This document shows positions 39,948-48,355 of a stretch of DNA of 64,000 nucleotides, piece after piece. Source of the DNA: Micromonospora musae (lineage in GTDB: Bacteria; Actinomycetota; Actinomycetes; Mycobacteriales; Micromonosporaceae). The notes under the pieces are model-generated. The model was not told the origin of the DNA, searched no databases, and saw only the letters and a list, made by a program, of their open reading frames with translations. The position numbers and the translations under genes were made by a program. The stretch is from the NCBI RefSeq assembly GCF_003626635.1, contig NZ_RAZT01000024.1, forward strand, positions 1 to 64,000. Direction: 5' to 3'. Every line of letters starts with the position of its first letter. Position 1 is the stretch's first letter.

Positions 39948-40754
39948 ATGGATCGACCGGAGGTTCGGGACCTCGTCTACTTCGTCGCGGTGGCCGAGCA
40001 CCGGCACTTCGGCCGCGCCGCCGAAGAGCTGGGCATGGCCCAGCCGCCGCTGTCCCGGGCGATCAGCAGGCTGGAGCGCCGGCTGGGCGTCCGCCTCTTC
40101 GATCGCACCAGCCGACGGGTCGACCTCACCCCGGCCGGTGAGGTGTTCCTCCGGGAGAGCGGCAAGATCCTCACCGCGCTCGACAGCGGGGTACGGCGTA
40201 CCCAGCAGGCCGCCCGGCCGCGGCGGTTGGTGCTCGCCGCCCCGGCCGGCACCGGCGTGGGCCTGCTCGCCGAGACGCTGGACGCCTACCGGCGCGGCCC
40301 GGATCCGGTACCGGTGGAGGTTCTCTTCACCACCGACATGGGCGCCGCCCTGCGCTCCGGAACGGCCGACGCGGCGTTCATGTGCAGCACCGACGAGTTC
40401 GACGGGCTGGACGCGGTCGACCTCCTCGACGAGACTCCGGTCGCGCTCCTTCCGGCGGGGCACCCGCTCGCCGCGCGCGACGGCCTGACCGTCGAAGAGC
40501 TGGAGGGCGATGAGCTCTTCCGGGCGCAGCCGCCGCCGGTGGGCCTCGACGAACTCCTCGACCGGATCGCGCTCGGCGAGTTCGTGGTCGTACTCGGGGC
40601 GAGCGCGACTGGCCGGCTCGGTTCCTCCGTCGTCGCCGTTCCGGTGCTCGGCGTGCCGAGCAACCAGATCGTGCTGGCCTGGCCGCGCGCCACCAGGTCG
40701 GCTCCGCGTGACCAGCTCGTTCGTACCGCGGTCGCGGTCGCCTCGCAGGGCTGA
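39948..40754 (+). CDS. LysR-family transcriptional regulator
   Basis: A 268-residue protein from ATG 39948. The N-terminal helix-turn-helix is DLVYFVAVAEHRHFGRAAEE, LGMAQPPLSRAISRLERRLG and RLFDRTSRRVDLTPAGEVFL, all standard LysR. The effector domain runs from about residue 90 (RLVLAAPAGTGVGLLAETLD) to the end and looks slightly shorter than usual (about 295-300 residues is typical). It converges with the SDR at 40799, with a hairpin between. The likely targets are nearby oxidoreductase genes, but this is only by position. Confidence 0.9.
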   Translation: MDRPEVRDLVYFVAVAEHRHFGRAAEELGMAQPPLSRAISRLERRLGVRLFDRTSRRVDLTPAGEVFLRESGKILTALDSGVRRTQQAARPRRLVLAAPAGTGVGLLAETLDAYRRGPDPVPVEVLFTTDMGAALRSGTADAAFMCSTDEFDGLDAVDLLDETPVALLPAGHPLAARDGLTVEELEGDELFRAQPPPVGLDELLDRIALGEFVVVLGASATGRLGSSVVAVPVLGVPSNQIVLAWPRATRSAPRDQLVRTAVAVASQG

Positions 40755-40761
40755 CGGCTGA

Positions 40762-40789
40762 CCGGGCCGGCGCGCCGGCGCCGGCCCGG
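40762..40789. terminator. 12-bp hairpin between convergent genes
   Basis: Perfect arms CCGGGCCGGCGC (40762-40773) and complement (40778-40789) with a GCCG loop lie between the lysR and SDR stop codons. Confidence 0.8.
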
Positions 40790-40798
40790 CACCCGCGG

Positions 40799-41551
40799 TC
40801 AGATCTGGTTGACGCCGCCGTCGACGAGCAGTTCGATGCCGGTGATGTAGCTGCTCTGGTCGGAGGCGAGGAAGAGCGCCGCAGCGGCCTGCTCCGCCGG
40901 GTCGGCGACACGCCCCAGCGGCACCCCCGCGGCCAGCATCGCGAGGAACTCGTCCGGGCTGGTACCGGCGGGCGCGTTCCCGCGCAGCATCGGCGTCTCC
41001 GTGGTGTGCGGCGCGAGCGCGTTGACCCGGATACCCCGCTCCTTCAGCTCGTTGGCCCAGGTGCGAGTCAACGACCGGACCCCGGCCTTGGCCGCGGCGT
41101 AGAGCCCGACGCCGGCCGCCCCACGGCCGGCGGTGGTGGACGAGCAGAGGATGACCGAGGCGTTGTCGTTGAGCAGCGGCAGGGCCTTCTGCACGGTGAA
41201 GAGCGCGCTGCGCAGATTGAGCCGGGTGGCGTTCTCGTAGTCCTCCTCGGTCACCTGGGCCAGCGGAGACATCGGTGTCCCGCCGGCGTTGGCGTAGAGG
41301 ACGTCGATCCGGCGCCCGTCGGCGCCGATGGTGGCGAAGAGCCGGTCGAGGTCGGCCAGATCCGTCACATCACCCTGCACTCCGCTGGCGCGCGCCGCAC
41401 CGATGCGCGTCACCGCGGCGTCGAGTTCCGGCTTGCGCCGTCCGGTGACGTAGACGTACGCGCCCTCCTCGGCGAAGCGAAGCGCGCTGGCGAAGCCGAT
41501 GCCCTCGCTGGCCCCCGTCACCACCGCGACCCTGCCGTCGAGCTGACCCAT
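40799..41551 (-). CDS. Short-chain dehydrogenase/reductase
   Basis: A 250-residue classical SDR from ATG 41551 with GGGAG upstream (MGQLDGRVAVVTGASEGIGF). Cofactor motif TGASEGIG, NAG motif YANAGG, Ser-Tyr-Lys catalytic set (CSSTTAGRG, LYAAAKAG) and the C-terminal SSYITGIELLVDGG are complete. The Arg-Arg after the second strand (TGRRKPEL) suggests a preference for NADP(H). Substrate unknown. It is downstream of another SDR and an LLM oxidoreductase on the same strand, but after a 138-base gap. Confidence 0.92.
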   Translation of the reverse strand: MGQLDGRVAVVTGASEGIGFASALRFAEEGAYVYVTGRRKPELDAAVTRIGAARASGVQGDVTDLADLDRLFATIGADGRRIDVLYANAGGTPMSPLAQVTEEDYENATRLNLRSALFTVQKALPLLNDNASVILCSSTTAGRGAAGVGLYAAAKAGVRSLTRTWANELKERGIRVNALAPHTTETPMLRGNAPAGTSPDEFLAMLAAGVPLGRVADPAEQAAAALFLASDQSSYITGIELLVDGGVNQI

Positions 41552-41688
41552 GTTCGATCTCCCGTGATAGCTGCTGTGAGCGGCGGCCTGTTGACCGCCT
41601 GCTTCGCCAGTGCACCTCGCGGGAGCTGCGTGAACAATGATCGATTTGGCAAGCACTGATACCCGACGGGTATCGGTCGAGGTGGCTC

Positions 41689-42480
41689 TCAGGTGGTGAG
41701 GCGACGGACGAGCTTGCGCAGGCCGGCCTGCCAACCGTCCGGGTCCTCGGCGCGGCGGCGGGCGTACCCGGCGACCTCCGGGTGCGGAAGGATCAGGAAA
41801 CGCTCCTCGGCCAGCCCCGCCACGGCGACGTCGGCGACCTGGTCGGGGGTGAGCACCGCGCCGGAGGCGGCGACGACCCGCGCGCCGAGGTGACCGGCGG
41901 CCAGCCCGTCGGCGAGCATCGGGGTGTCCACGCCCTGCGGGCAGAGCGCGCTCACCCGGATCCCCCGGTCCCGGTAGGTGACCGAGAGCCACTCGGCGAA
42001 GCCGAGCGCGGCGTGCTTCGTCGCCGTGTACGGCGCGTCCCCGACCGCCGTGAGCACGCCCGCCGCCGAGCAGGTGTGCAGCAGGTGACCGCCGCCGCGG
42101 GCGAGCATCCCCGGCAGCACCGCCCGGGCCGAGTAGACGTGCGCGAGCACGTTCACCCGCCAGGCGCGGTCCCAGCCCGCGTCGTCCACCTCGACCCCAC
42201 CGCCGGTGGTGACGCCCGCGTTCGCGCAGAACAGGTCGATGCGGCCGTACCGCTGCTCGGTGTCGGCGACGAGGGCGCGGACCTGCGCCTCGTCGGTGAC
42301 GTCGACGGCTGCGGGGTGCGCGAGCGGGCCGATGCCGTCGGCGACCGCGCGGGCGGCCTCGGCGTCCACATCGGCCACGACCACGGCGGCGGCCCCCTCG
42401 GCGCTGAACCGGCGGGCCAGCGCGGCGCCGATGCCGCCCGCCCCACCGGTGATCACCACGACCCGGTCGGTCAGGTTCAC
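41689..42480 (-). CDS. Short-chain dehydrogenase/reductase
   Basis: A 263-residue SDR starting at GTG (MNLTDRVVVITGGAGGIGAA) directly after the stop of the LLM oxidoreductase. TGGAGGIG binds the cofactor; VVADVDAEAA after strand two suggests NAD(H). NAGVTTGG, CSAAGVLTAVGDAPYTATKH and ALCPQGVDTPML follow. The C-terminus (AGYARRRAEDPDGWQAGLRK) is longer than in a standard SDR. Its last 65 codons are duplicated as a fragment at 39100-39298. The zero-base junction with the LLM gene shows a shared operon. Confidence 0.92.
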   Translation of the reverse strand: MNLTDRVVVITGGAGGIGAALARRFSAEGAAAVVVADVDAEAARAVADGIGPLAHPAAVDVTDEAQVRALVADTEQRYGRIDLFCANAGVTTGGGVEVDDAGWDRAWRVNVLAHVYSARAVLPGMLARGGGHLLHTCSAAGVLTAVGDAPYTATKHAALGFAEWLSVTYRDRGIRVSALCPQGVDTPMLADGLAAGHLGARVVAASGAVLTPDQVADVAVAGLAEERFLILPHPEVAGYARRRAEDPDGWQAGLRKLVRRLTT

Positions 42481-43551
42481 CTAGCTCTCCTCTCCCGGGC
42501 CGGACAGTGGGCCCGAGCCGAACGTCGATGCCGACACCGCCGTCGCGCCGGAGGCCGAGGAGAGCACCGCCGCCGGGCCGAGCCGGGCGATGAGGTCGGC
42601 CAGCGCCGCCGGTCCGCCGGAGGCCAGTTCGGGGGTCGGCAGCACCGCGAGTACGGGCACCTCGACGCCCGCGTCGACGTAGCGCTGCACCTGCGGCCGC
42701 AGCTGCTCGGGCGAGCCGTGCAGCACGAGCGCGTCGACCAGGTCGTCCGGCACGGCGGAGAGGGCCGCGCGCCGGTCGCCGTCCGCCCACGCCTTCCACA
42801 TCGGCCCGAGTACGTCCTCCCGGCCGAGCCAGCGGTGGAACGCCGCGTACGCGGGGACAGTGAGGTAGCTGGTGATCAGCCGGCGGCCCAGCTTCCGGGC
42901 GTGCGCCGCGTCCTCGGTGGGGCAGACGAAGATCCGGGCGGTGACCTCGAAGCCCGGCCCCGGCGCGCCCAGCTCGGCCAGCACGCGGGGCACGTCGTCG
43001 GCGGCCAACCAGTTGAGGATGACCCCGTCGGCCTCCGCACCGGCCAGCCGGAGCATGCCGGGGCGCAGCGCGGCGAGGACCAACCGCGGCGGTACGGCGG
43101 GCGGACGCTCCAGCGCGAACCGGCGCACGGTGAAGGTGTCGAAGTCGCCGTCCACGGTCTCGCCGGCCAGCGCGGCGCGCAGGAAGCGCAGCACGTCCCG
43201 GGTCCGCCGGTACGGCTCGGTGAACGGCACCGCGTTCCAGTCCTGCACGACGACGGGTGACGAGGACCCGACGCCGAGGGTGAAACGGTCGGGCGCGATC
43301 TCGGCCAGCGCGGCGGCGCTCATCGCGAGCAGCCCGGGCCCCCGGGTGAAGGCGGGCACCACGGCGGTACCCAGCCGCAGGCGCGGCTGCCAGACCGCGG
43401 CGAGCGTCAGCGGGGTGAACGCGTCGGTCCCCGCCACCTCGGAGGACCAGACGTCGGTGAACCCGGCCCGGTCGAGGGCGGCGTAGACCGCGGCGTGTTC
43501 GGCGAGCGGAACTGCGGTCAGCGGCACCGTCATGCCCCATCGCTTCGTCAT
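42481..43551 (-). CDS. LLM-class F420-dependent oxidoreductase
   Basis: A 356-residue TIM-barrel protein from ATG 43551 (MTKRWGMTVPLTAVPLAEHA); ATG 43533 is an alternative. Motifs are FTDVWSSEVAGTDAFTPLTL, RLRLGTAVVPAFTRGPGLLA, DRFTLGVGSSSPVVVQDWNA and the C-terminal GSPEQLRPQVQRYVDAGVEV, typical of the luciferase-like F420 family. These enzymes use coenzyme F420, common in actinomycetes, to reduce or oxidise varied substrates. It is the first gene of a unit with the SDR that follows without a gap. Confidence 0.9.
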   Translation of the reverse strand: MTKRWGMTVPLTAVPLAEHAAVYAALDRAGFTDVWSSEVAGTDAFTPLTLAAVWQPRLRLGTAVVPAFTRGPGLLAMSAAALAEIAPDRFTLGVGSSSPVVVQDWNAVPFTEPYRRTRDVLRFLRAALAGETVDGDFDTFTVRRFALERPPAVPPRLVLAALRPGMLRLAGAEADGVILNWLAADDVPRVLAELGAPGPGFEVTARIFVCPTEDAAHARKLGRRLITSYLTVPAYAAFHRWLGREDVLGPMWKAWADGDRRAALSAVPDDLVDALVLHGSPEQLRPQVQRYVDAGVEVPVLAVLPTPELASGGPAALADLIARLGPAAVLSSASGATAVSASTFGSGPLSGPGEES

Positions 43552-43727
43552 CGGTCGATACTGCCCGGTAACCGGGTACCGGAGCAAGATCCGCGTTCGG
43601 CGGGATCGGGCACCGGCCGGCGGTAGGGATCCATCCGCTCATGTCGTGCTCGCGACAGAGCTGCCGGCGGCGGGTTCGCCGTCCGTAGGGTGTCCGTACA
43701 GCCGCTGCCGGAAGCCGAGGTGCTCTC

Positions 43728-44582
43728 GTGCCGCCCCCTCAGCCGCGTCGCCCGGCCGAACGCCGGAAGGTCTCCTGGGAGGCTGTCGCCGGTGTGACCG
43801 CCGTCGTCGGCCTCGTCGCCACCATCGTCTTCAGCGTGCTGCAGCTGACCACCGCGGACTCCCCGGAGGCGGCGGCCCCGCCCGATGAACGCCTCGAACT
43901 GGTCGAGGCCGAGTTCACCGGGGAATCGACAGCGGTCAGGGTGCTGGAGGAGGTTCCGCCGGGCGCGCAACCGAGAGTGTCGCCGTACCCGGAGGCGTCG
44001 GCGGATGCCGGCACCGCGAGCGTGCCGGCCCTGCGCCTGCTGGTCACGCTGCGCAACCCGACGGAGGAGACCGCGGTGCTCACCGGCGTGAAGCTGGTCG
44101 TGCACGAGGCGCTACAGGCACCAGTCTGCGGCCGGCCCAGTGGCGGCGGCATCGCCGCCAGCGTCAACTACTCGTTCCGCTTCCCGGCGAAGCTGCCCGG
44201 CCCGTGGAGCCAGACCAATCCGCAGAACTTCGCGGTGGCACCGCGCGACGTCGACGCCCTCTCCGTGTCGATGGGCCCGGAGCTGACCGCCGACGTCCTG
44301 ACCGTGTGGCGCTTCTCGGTCCACGGGGTGTCCAAGGGCGGCCGGGAGGTGCACTGGGCCGACGGGGTGGCCACCGAGCTCGCCACGACCGACGAGGACG
44401 CCTACACCGACTACGTCTGGCCGAAGCCGAGGAACCAGGGCGGCGAGGAGGAGATCCGTGCCTGCGCCGCCGACGCCGAGCAGCGACTGCGCCGGCTCGC
44501 CGAGGCCGCCGGACCCGACGCGGTGACGCATCCCGGGTTCACCGCGCTGCTCGGCGCCTACCGCACGCTCGCGGTGCGATGA
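43728..44582 (+). CDS. Single-pass membrane protein of unknown function
   Basis: A 284-residue protein starting at GTG (MPPPQPRRPAERRKVSWEAV). One transmembrane helix (about residues 17-40, GVTAVVGLVATIVFSVLQLT) anchors a beta-rich exterior domain (LRLLVTLRNPTEETAVLTGV, FRFPAKLPGPWSQTNPQNFA, TVWRFSVHGVSKGGREVHWA). I do not recognise the domain. Its stop overlaps the start of the next gene as ATGA, so the two proteins are made together. Confidence 0.7.
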   Translation: MPPPQPRRPAERRKVSWEAVAGVTAVVGLVATIVFSVLQLTTADSPEAAAPPDERLELVEAEFTGESTAVRVLEEVPPGAQPRVSPYPEASADAGTASVPALRLLVTLRNPTEETAVLTGVKLVVHEALQAPVCGRPSGGGIAASVNYSFRFPAKLPGPWSQTNPQNFAVAPRDVDALSVSMGPELTADVLTVWRFSVHGVSKGGREVHWADGVATELATTDEDAYTDYVWPKPRNQGGEEEIRACAADAEQRLRRLAEAAGPDAVTHPGFTALLGAYRTLAVR

Positions 44583-45970
44583 GACGGCGGACCCTGCTGC
44601 TCGCCGCCGCCGCAGGCGGCGCGGCCGGAGCAGCGGCATGGGCCTGGCGCTCGCGTACCGACGCGCCCGGCGCAGCCCCCGACGGCGTGTTCACCGACCC
44701 GGCCCCCGTCGACTCCCCATCGAGCGACCGGTGGCAGGCCGCCGTCGGCACGGACGGCATCGAGCCCCGGCACGATGCCACAACCCTGTTCCTGCTCGAC
44801 GGCTCCGGCACGCTGACCGCCCTCGACCGCGCCACCGGGTCGATCCGCTGGCGCGTCACGACCGGCGTCACCTCCAACGGCTCGCTGCTTCAGACTGACG
44901 GACTGCTGATCGCGGGCGGGTACGACGACAACACCCAGCACGGTCTGCTGGTCGCCGTGGACCCGCAGGGGCGGGAGGTGTGGCGGCAGACGATGCCGCG
45001 CAACGTGAACCTCTCCACCGGCCTCACCCGGGGCGGCATCGTCGCCGCCGGAGTGAACGAGACCCTCTACCTCGTCGACGCGGCCACCGGACGGACCCGG
45101 TGGGCGGTCGACATCCCCGACAGCTCCCTGGGCCTCATGTGGCCGACCGCCGACGACGACCGCATCCTCGTCGAGGCCGTGGACCGCGACCTGACCGGCG
45201 TACTGACCTGCCATGATCCGGAGACCGGCGCCGAGCGCTGGCACGTCGACGTCGGCGCCGCCCGCTGGCTGCCACGCGCCCCCGGCGAGACCACCGACGG
45301 GCCGCGCACACCCATGCGGCTCGCCTGGTTGATCACCACCGGACAGGGCCTCGCCGTCACGTGCCGGCACCGGTCACGGAGCCGCCCGACCGGAACGGGC
45401 GATCCGTTTCGTAACGAGATCGTGGCGTTCGACCCCGGCAGCGGCGAGTTGCGCTGGTCCTTCCTCACGGCCCGGCTCGACCAGCACCACGCCGACGAGG
45501 ACACCCTCTACGTCAGCCACCAGCAGCCCTTCGACGCGCCCACCGAGATCAAGGCGTTCGAACTCTCCTCCGGACGCACCCGGTGGGCCCACCGCACGCA
45601 GGGTGAGACCGCCGAGTTGCTCGGCCTGAACTCCACCACCTTCGTCGTCGCCGACGATGTGGTGTGCGTCTCCGGCGCGACGGGTCTCTTCGTCCTGGAC
45701 CGGGCCACCGGAGCGCTACGGTGGCACGCCCGCCACCCCGACCAGTTCGGGCCCGCGACACCGGTCATCGCCCGAAACACGATCCTCGTCCCCCGCAGCG
45801 ACTCTCGGACGAAGGAGGGCGGCCTCTGGCGGTTCCGCGCCCCGGACGGCGAGCGGCTGCCCACGATCGAGCCGCAACCGGTCGCCATGCGCCTACACCT
45901 GGTCGACCCGAGCCTCTACCTCCTCTCCGAGACCGCCACGCTCTCCCTGCCACTGGACAGCCTGACCTGA
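44579..45970 (+). CDS. Exported PQQ-type beta-propeller protein
   Basis: A 463-residue protein; ATG 44579 overlaps the preceding stop. The N-terminus MRRRTLLLAAAAGGAAGAAA resembles a Tat or lipoprotein-less signal or anchor. Repeated blades follow with the PQQ/BamB-like pattern: TALDRATGSIRWRV, LVAVDPQGREVWRQ, LYLVDAATGRTRWAV, IVAFDPGSGELRWSF, LFVLDRATGALRWHA. About seven blades would form a propeller. No quinone-binding residues or enzyme domain can be confirmed. With the coupled membrane protein it may form an envelope complex. Confidence 0.82.
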   Translation: MRRRTLLLAAAAGGAAGAAAWAWRSRTDAPGAAPDGVFTDPAPVDSPSSDRWQAAVGTDGIEPRHDATTLFLLDGSGTLTALDRATGSIRWRVTTGVTSNGSLLQTDGLLIAGGYDDNTQHGLLVAVDPQGREVWRQTMPRNVNLSTGLTRGGIVAAGVNETLYLVDAATGRTRWAVDIPDSSLGLMWPTADDDRILVEAVDRDLTGVLTCHDPETGAERWHVDVGAARWLPRAPGETTDGPRTPMRLAWLITTGQGLAVTCRHRSRSRPTGTGDPFRNEIVAFDPGSGELRWSFLTARLDQHHADEDTLYVSHQQPFDAPTEIKAFELSSGRTRWAHRTQGETAELLGLNSTTFVVADDVVCVSGATGLFVLDRATGALRWHARHPDQFGPATPVIARNTILVPRSDSRTKEGGLWRFRAPDGERLPTIEPQPVAMRLHLVDPSLYLLSETATLSLPLDSLT

Positions 45971-46115
45971 ATGGGTCGCGCGAGCACGGCCCGGCTGACG
46001 GCGGTCGCGGTGGCGAACGCCCGCCGAGCGCGCGGACACCCACCGGAGCCGGCCACCCCGCCGCACTGATCATCCACGGGCGTTGATGGTCCGGCGCGCG
46101 GGTTAGTCTCTGCGA

Positions 46116-46982
46116 GTGACCTTCTCGATCGTCGCCCGTTCCGATGACGGCAAGCTGCACGGCGTCGCCGTGGCCAGCAAGTTCCTCGCCGCCGGCGCGC
46201 TCGTCCCGGCCGCCGAGGCCGACGCCGGCGCGCTGGCCACCCAGGCCAGCGCCAACCTCGCCTACCGCCCGCAGGGGCTGACCATGCTCCGCACCGGGGT
46301 GGCCGCCGCCGACGTGGTCGCCGGCCTGGTCGCCGCGGACGCCGAGCGGGACCACCGGCAGCTCGGCGTGGTCGCCGCCACCGGCCCGGGCGCCACGTTC
46401 ACCGGCGCGAAGTGCCACGACTGGGCCGGCGGCCAGGCCGGGGACGGGTGGGCCGCGCAGGGCAACATCCTCGCCGGTCCGCAGGTCATCGACGCGATGC
46501 GGGACAGCTGGCTGGGCGGTTCAGTGCTCGGGTTCCCGCAGCGGCTGCTCGCCGCGTTGCGGGCGGGTGACGCGGCCGGAGGTGACCGGCGGGGCCGGCA
46601 GAGCGCCGGGCTGCTCGTGGTGCAGGCGGGCGGCGGCTACGGCGGCAACAGCGACGTCGTGGTGGACCTGCGCGTCGACGACCACCCCGACCCCGTCACC
46701 GAGCTGGACCGGCTGCTCGCCGTGCACACGCTGCTCTTCAGCCGGCCCGACCCGGCGACCCTGCTCGACCTCAGCGGCGCGGTGGCCACCGAGGTCGGGG
46801 GGTTGCTCGCCGCGCTCGGCCACCCGGTCGACCCGGCCGGCCCGGAGGAGGCGCTGGCCTCCTGGGCCGGGATGGAGAACCTGGAGGAGCGGCTGGTCCC
46901 GGGGCGCATCGACCCGGTGGTGCTGGAGCATCTGCGCCGCGCCGCGCCGCACGTGCCCGCCCCGCGCACCGGCGGCGCCTGA
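46116..46982 (+). CDS. DUF1028 (Ntn-hydrolase-like) protein
   Basis: A 288-residue protein starting at GTG (MTFSIVARSDDGKLHGVAVA). The N-terminal TFSIVA, LATQASANLAYRPQGLTMLR and WAGGQAGDGWAAQGNILAGP with GGGYGGNSDVVVDLRVDDHP are DUF1028 hallmarks. The family has an Ntn-hydrolase fold, in which the second residue (here Thr2) becomes the catalytic N-terminus after Met removal. A role in peptide or amide hydrolysis is inferred. It is a single gene ending at a convergent methyltransferase. Confidence 0.88.
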   Translation: MTFSIVARSDDGKLHGVAVASKFLAAGALVPAAEADAGALATQASANLAYRPQGLTMLRTGVAAADVVAGLVAADAERDHRQLGVVAATGPGATFTGAKCHDWAGGQAGDGWAAQGNILAGPQVIDAMRDSWLGGSVLGFPQRLLAALRAGDAAGGDRRGRQSAGLLVVQAGGGYGGNSDVVVDLRVDDHPDPVTELDRLLAVHTLLFSRPDPATLLDLSGAVATEVGGLLAALGHPVDPAGPEEALASWAGMENLEERLVPGRIDPVVLEHLRRAAPHVPAPRTGGA

Positions 46983-47004
46983 GCCGGCCGGTCACCTGGC
47001 GTGG

Positions 47005-47031
47005 GGTGCCCGCCGCCGTCCGGCGGGTACC
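47005..47031. terminator. Short hairpin between convergent genes
   Basis: Arms 47005-47015 and 47021-47031 pair at 10 of 11 positions (GGTGCCCGCCG). The hairpin lies between the DUF1028 and methyltransferase stop codons. Confidence 0.6.
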
Positions 47032-47050
47032 TCGCCGCCGGCCGGCGAAC

Positions 47051-47653
47051 TCAGCGGACCGGGGCGCCGGTGACGCAGGTGAGCACCCGCCCCTGACCGC
47101 GGGTCGCGATCGAGGTGGTCGTGGTGAAGCCGTGCCCCGTGAGCAGGCGTTCGGTGGCGGCGGCGTTCGCCGTGGCGTGCACGGACGTCGGCCGCTCGCC
47201 GAAGACGTAGAGCCGGCCGCCCGGGGCCAGCAGGTCACGTATCCGCTCGATCTGTGCGGTCGTGGCACCCAGCCAGAACAGGCTCACGTTGACCGCGAAG
47301 ATCTTGTCGAAGTGGCCGGGCGGGTAGTCGGCCGGTTCGAACTCCGCACACCTGATCTCGGCCCGGCCGGAGTCGACATGGAGCTGGTTGCGTTCGGCCG
47401 CGAGCCGGGCCATCGCCGCTGAGCGGTCGACGGCGACGATCCGCCCGGACGTGAGCCGGCCGGCGACGAGGGAGACGGCGGTTCCCCGACCGCAGCCGAT
47501 CTCCAACACCTGGTCGTCGGGGGTGACGGCCATCGTCTCCACCGCCCATTGCTGTCGTGGGGAGGCCACCGCCGGCCGAATCGGCTGCTGCGGTCGCGGG
47601 GCGGGACCGGTGCCGTCGACGTCCGAGTGCCGGCCCAGCACGCTGCAGCTCAC
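47051..47653 (-). CDS. Class I SAM-dependent methyltransferase
   Basis: A 200-residue protein (MSCSVLGRHSDVDGTGPAPR). The SAM pocket is QVLEIGCGRGTAVSLVAGRL (motif I), followed by IVAVDRSAAMARLAAERNQL and AVNVSLFWLGATTAQIERIR, then LAPGGRLYVFGERPT. The N-terminal 30 residues are low-complexity and the true start may be downstream. The substrate cannot be predicted. It lies alone between convergent and intergenic elements. Confidence 0.85.
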   Translation of the reverse strand: MSCSVLGRHSDVDGTGPAPRPQQPIRPAVASPRQQWAVETMAVTPDDQVLEIGCGRGTAVSLVAGRLTSGRIVAVDRSAAMARLAAERNQLHVDSGRAEIRCAEFEPADYPPGHFDKIFAVNVSLFWLGATTAQIERIRDLLAPGGRLYVFGERPTSVHATANAAATERLLTGHGFTTTTSIATRGQGRVLTCVTGAPVR

Positions 47654-47817
47654 GGGGTCTCTCCGGCCTCGCGGGCGGCGGTCGTCCTCGCGGTAGCGCT
47701 CACCGAAGCGAGGCTACCCGCCCCGGCTGAACCCCGGTTCGAAATGTGACGTGACGTGCAGGGCGCGCTACGTGGCGCGCGCGGCCGGTGGCCGAGACTC
47801 GCGGCACGCGTCCTGCG

Positions 47818-47879
47818 CTCGGGTTCCTTGAAGTCGGGCCATCACGCGGCCGGGACACCCCGACATCAAGGAAACCGAG
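47818..47879. repeat. Imperfect inverted repeat element
   Basis: Arms of 21 bases (47818-47838 and 47859-47879) match at 19 positions when one is complemented; the conserved core is GTTCCTTGA. The 20-base spacer is GC-rich. It lies in a gene-poor gap and looks like a small REP/MITE-like or regulator element. Confidence 0.6.
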
Positions 47880-47903
47880 TCGATCAAACGGGTCCGGCCG
47901 GGG

Positions 47904-48245
47904 TCAGCGGTTGTCGTACTCGGCGACCAGGCGTTTCGGCGCCCGGTTGCGCCAGGCCTGCTCGACCAGCTCCCGCATGCGCTCCTCGGTGACCCTGGCC
48001 AGGTCGACGCGGAGACCGACGAAGATCCGGCCGTTGCGCCACACCTCCTGGTAGACGTCCGGCTGATCGGCGACCGCCGCGCCGGCCTCCGCATGCCCGA
48101 CACACACGATCGCGTGCGCGTCGCCCTTCTCCAGGTGCGCGAGGAGCCGGTCGGCGACCCGGAAGCCGGGCAGCCGGAAGTGAGTCTGCTCCACGACGTC
48201 GGGCAGCGCCGTCGCGTAGCCCCGGAGGTCAGCCAGACTGATCAC
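47904..48245 (-). CDS. MmcQ/YjbR-family protein
   Basis: A 113-residue protein starting at GTG 48245 (VISLADLRGYATALPDVVEQ) with GAGGAG nine bases upstream; the long open frame further upstream overlaps the next gene and is not real. THFRLPGFRVADRLLAHLEK, VWRNGRIFVGLRVDLARVTE and RMRELVEQAWRNRAPKRLVA match the MmcQ/YjbR (DUF419) pattern. The CyaY-like fold is known; the role, possibly DNA-binding, is not settled. Probably cytoplasmic. Confidence 0.85.
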   Translation of the reverse strand: MISLADLRGYATALPDVVEQTHFRLPGFRVADRLLAHLEKGDAHAIVCVGHAEAGAAVADQPDVYQEVWRNGRIFVGLRVDLARVTEERMRELVEQAWRNRAPKRLVAEYDNR

Positions 48246-48355
48246 GGACGGGCTCCTCGCTGTCGTCTCCAGTGGCCGGACCCCGTCGACGATAACCAAG
48301 CGGACCCGGGGCGGCAGCCACGAACACGGCGCAACCGACCGGCGGCGGGCGCTGG

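Noticed and set aside
41570..43642. A giant frame joining the SDR at 40799-41551 to upstream sequence
   Set aside because: The upstream part is antisense-like low complexity; the SDR has its own ATG with GGGAG, and the other SDR and LLM genes occupy the region in proper frames.
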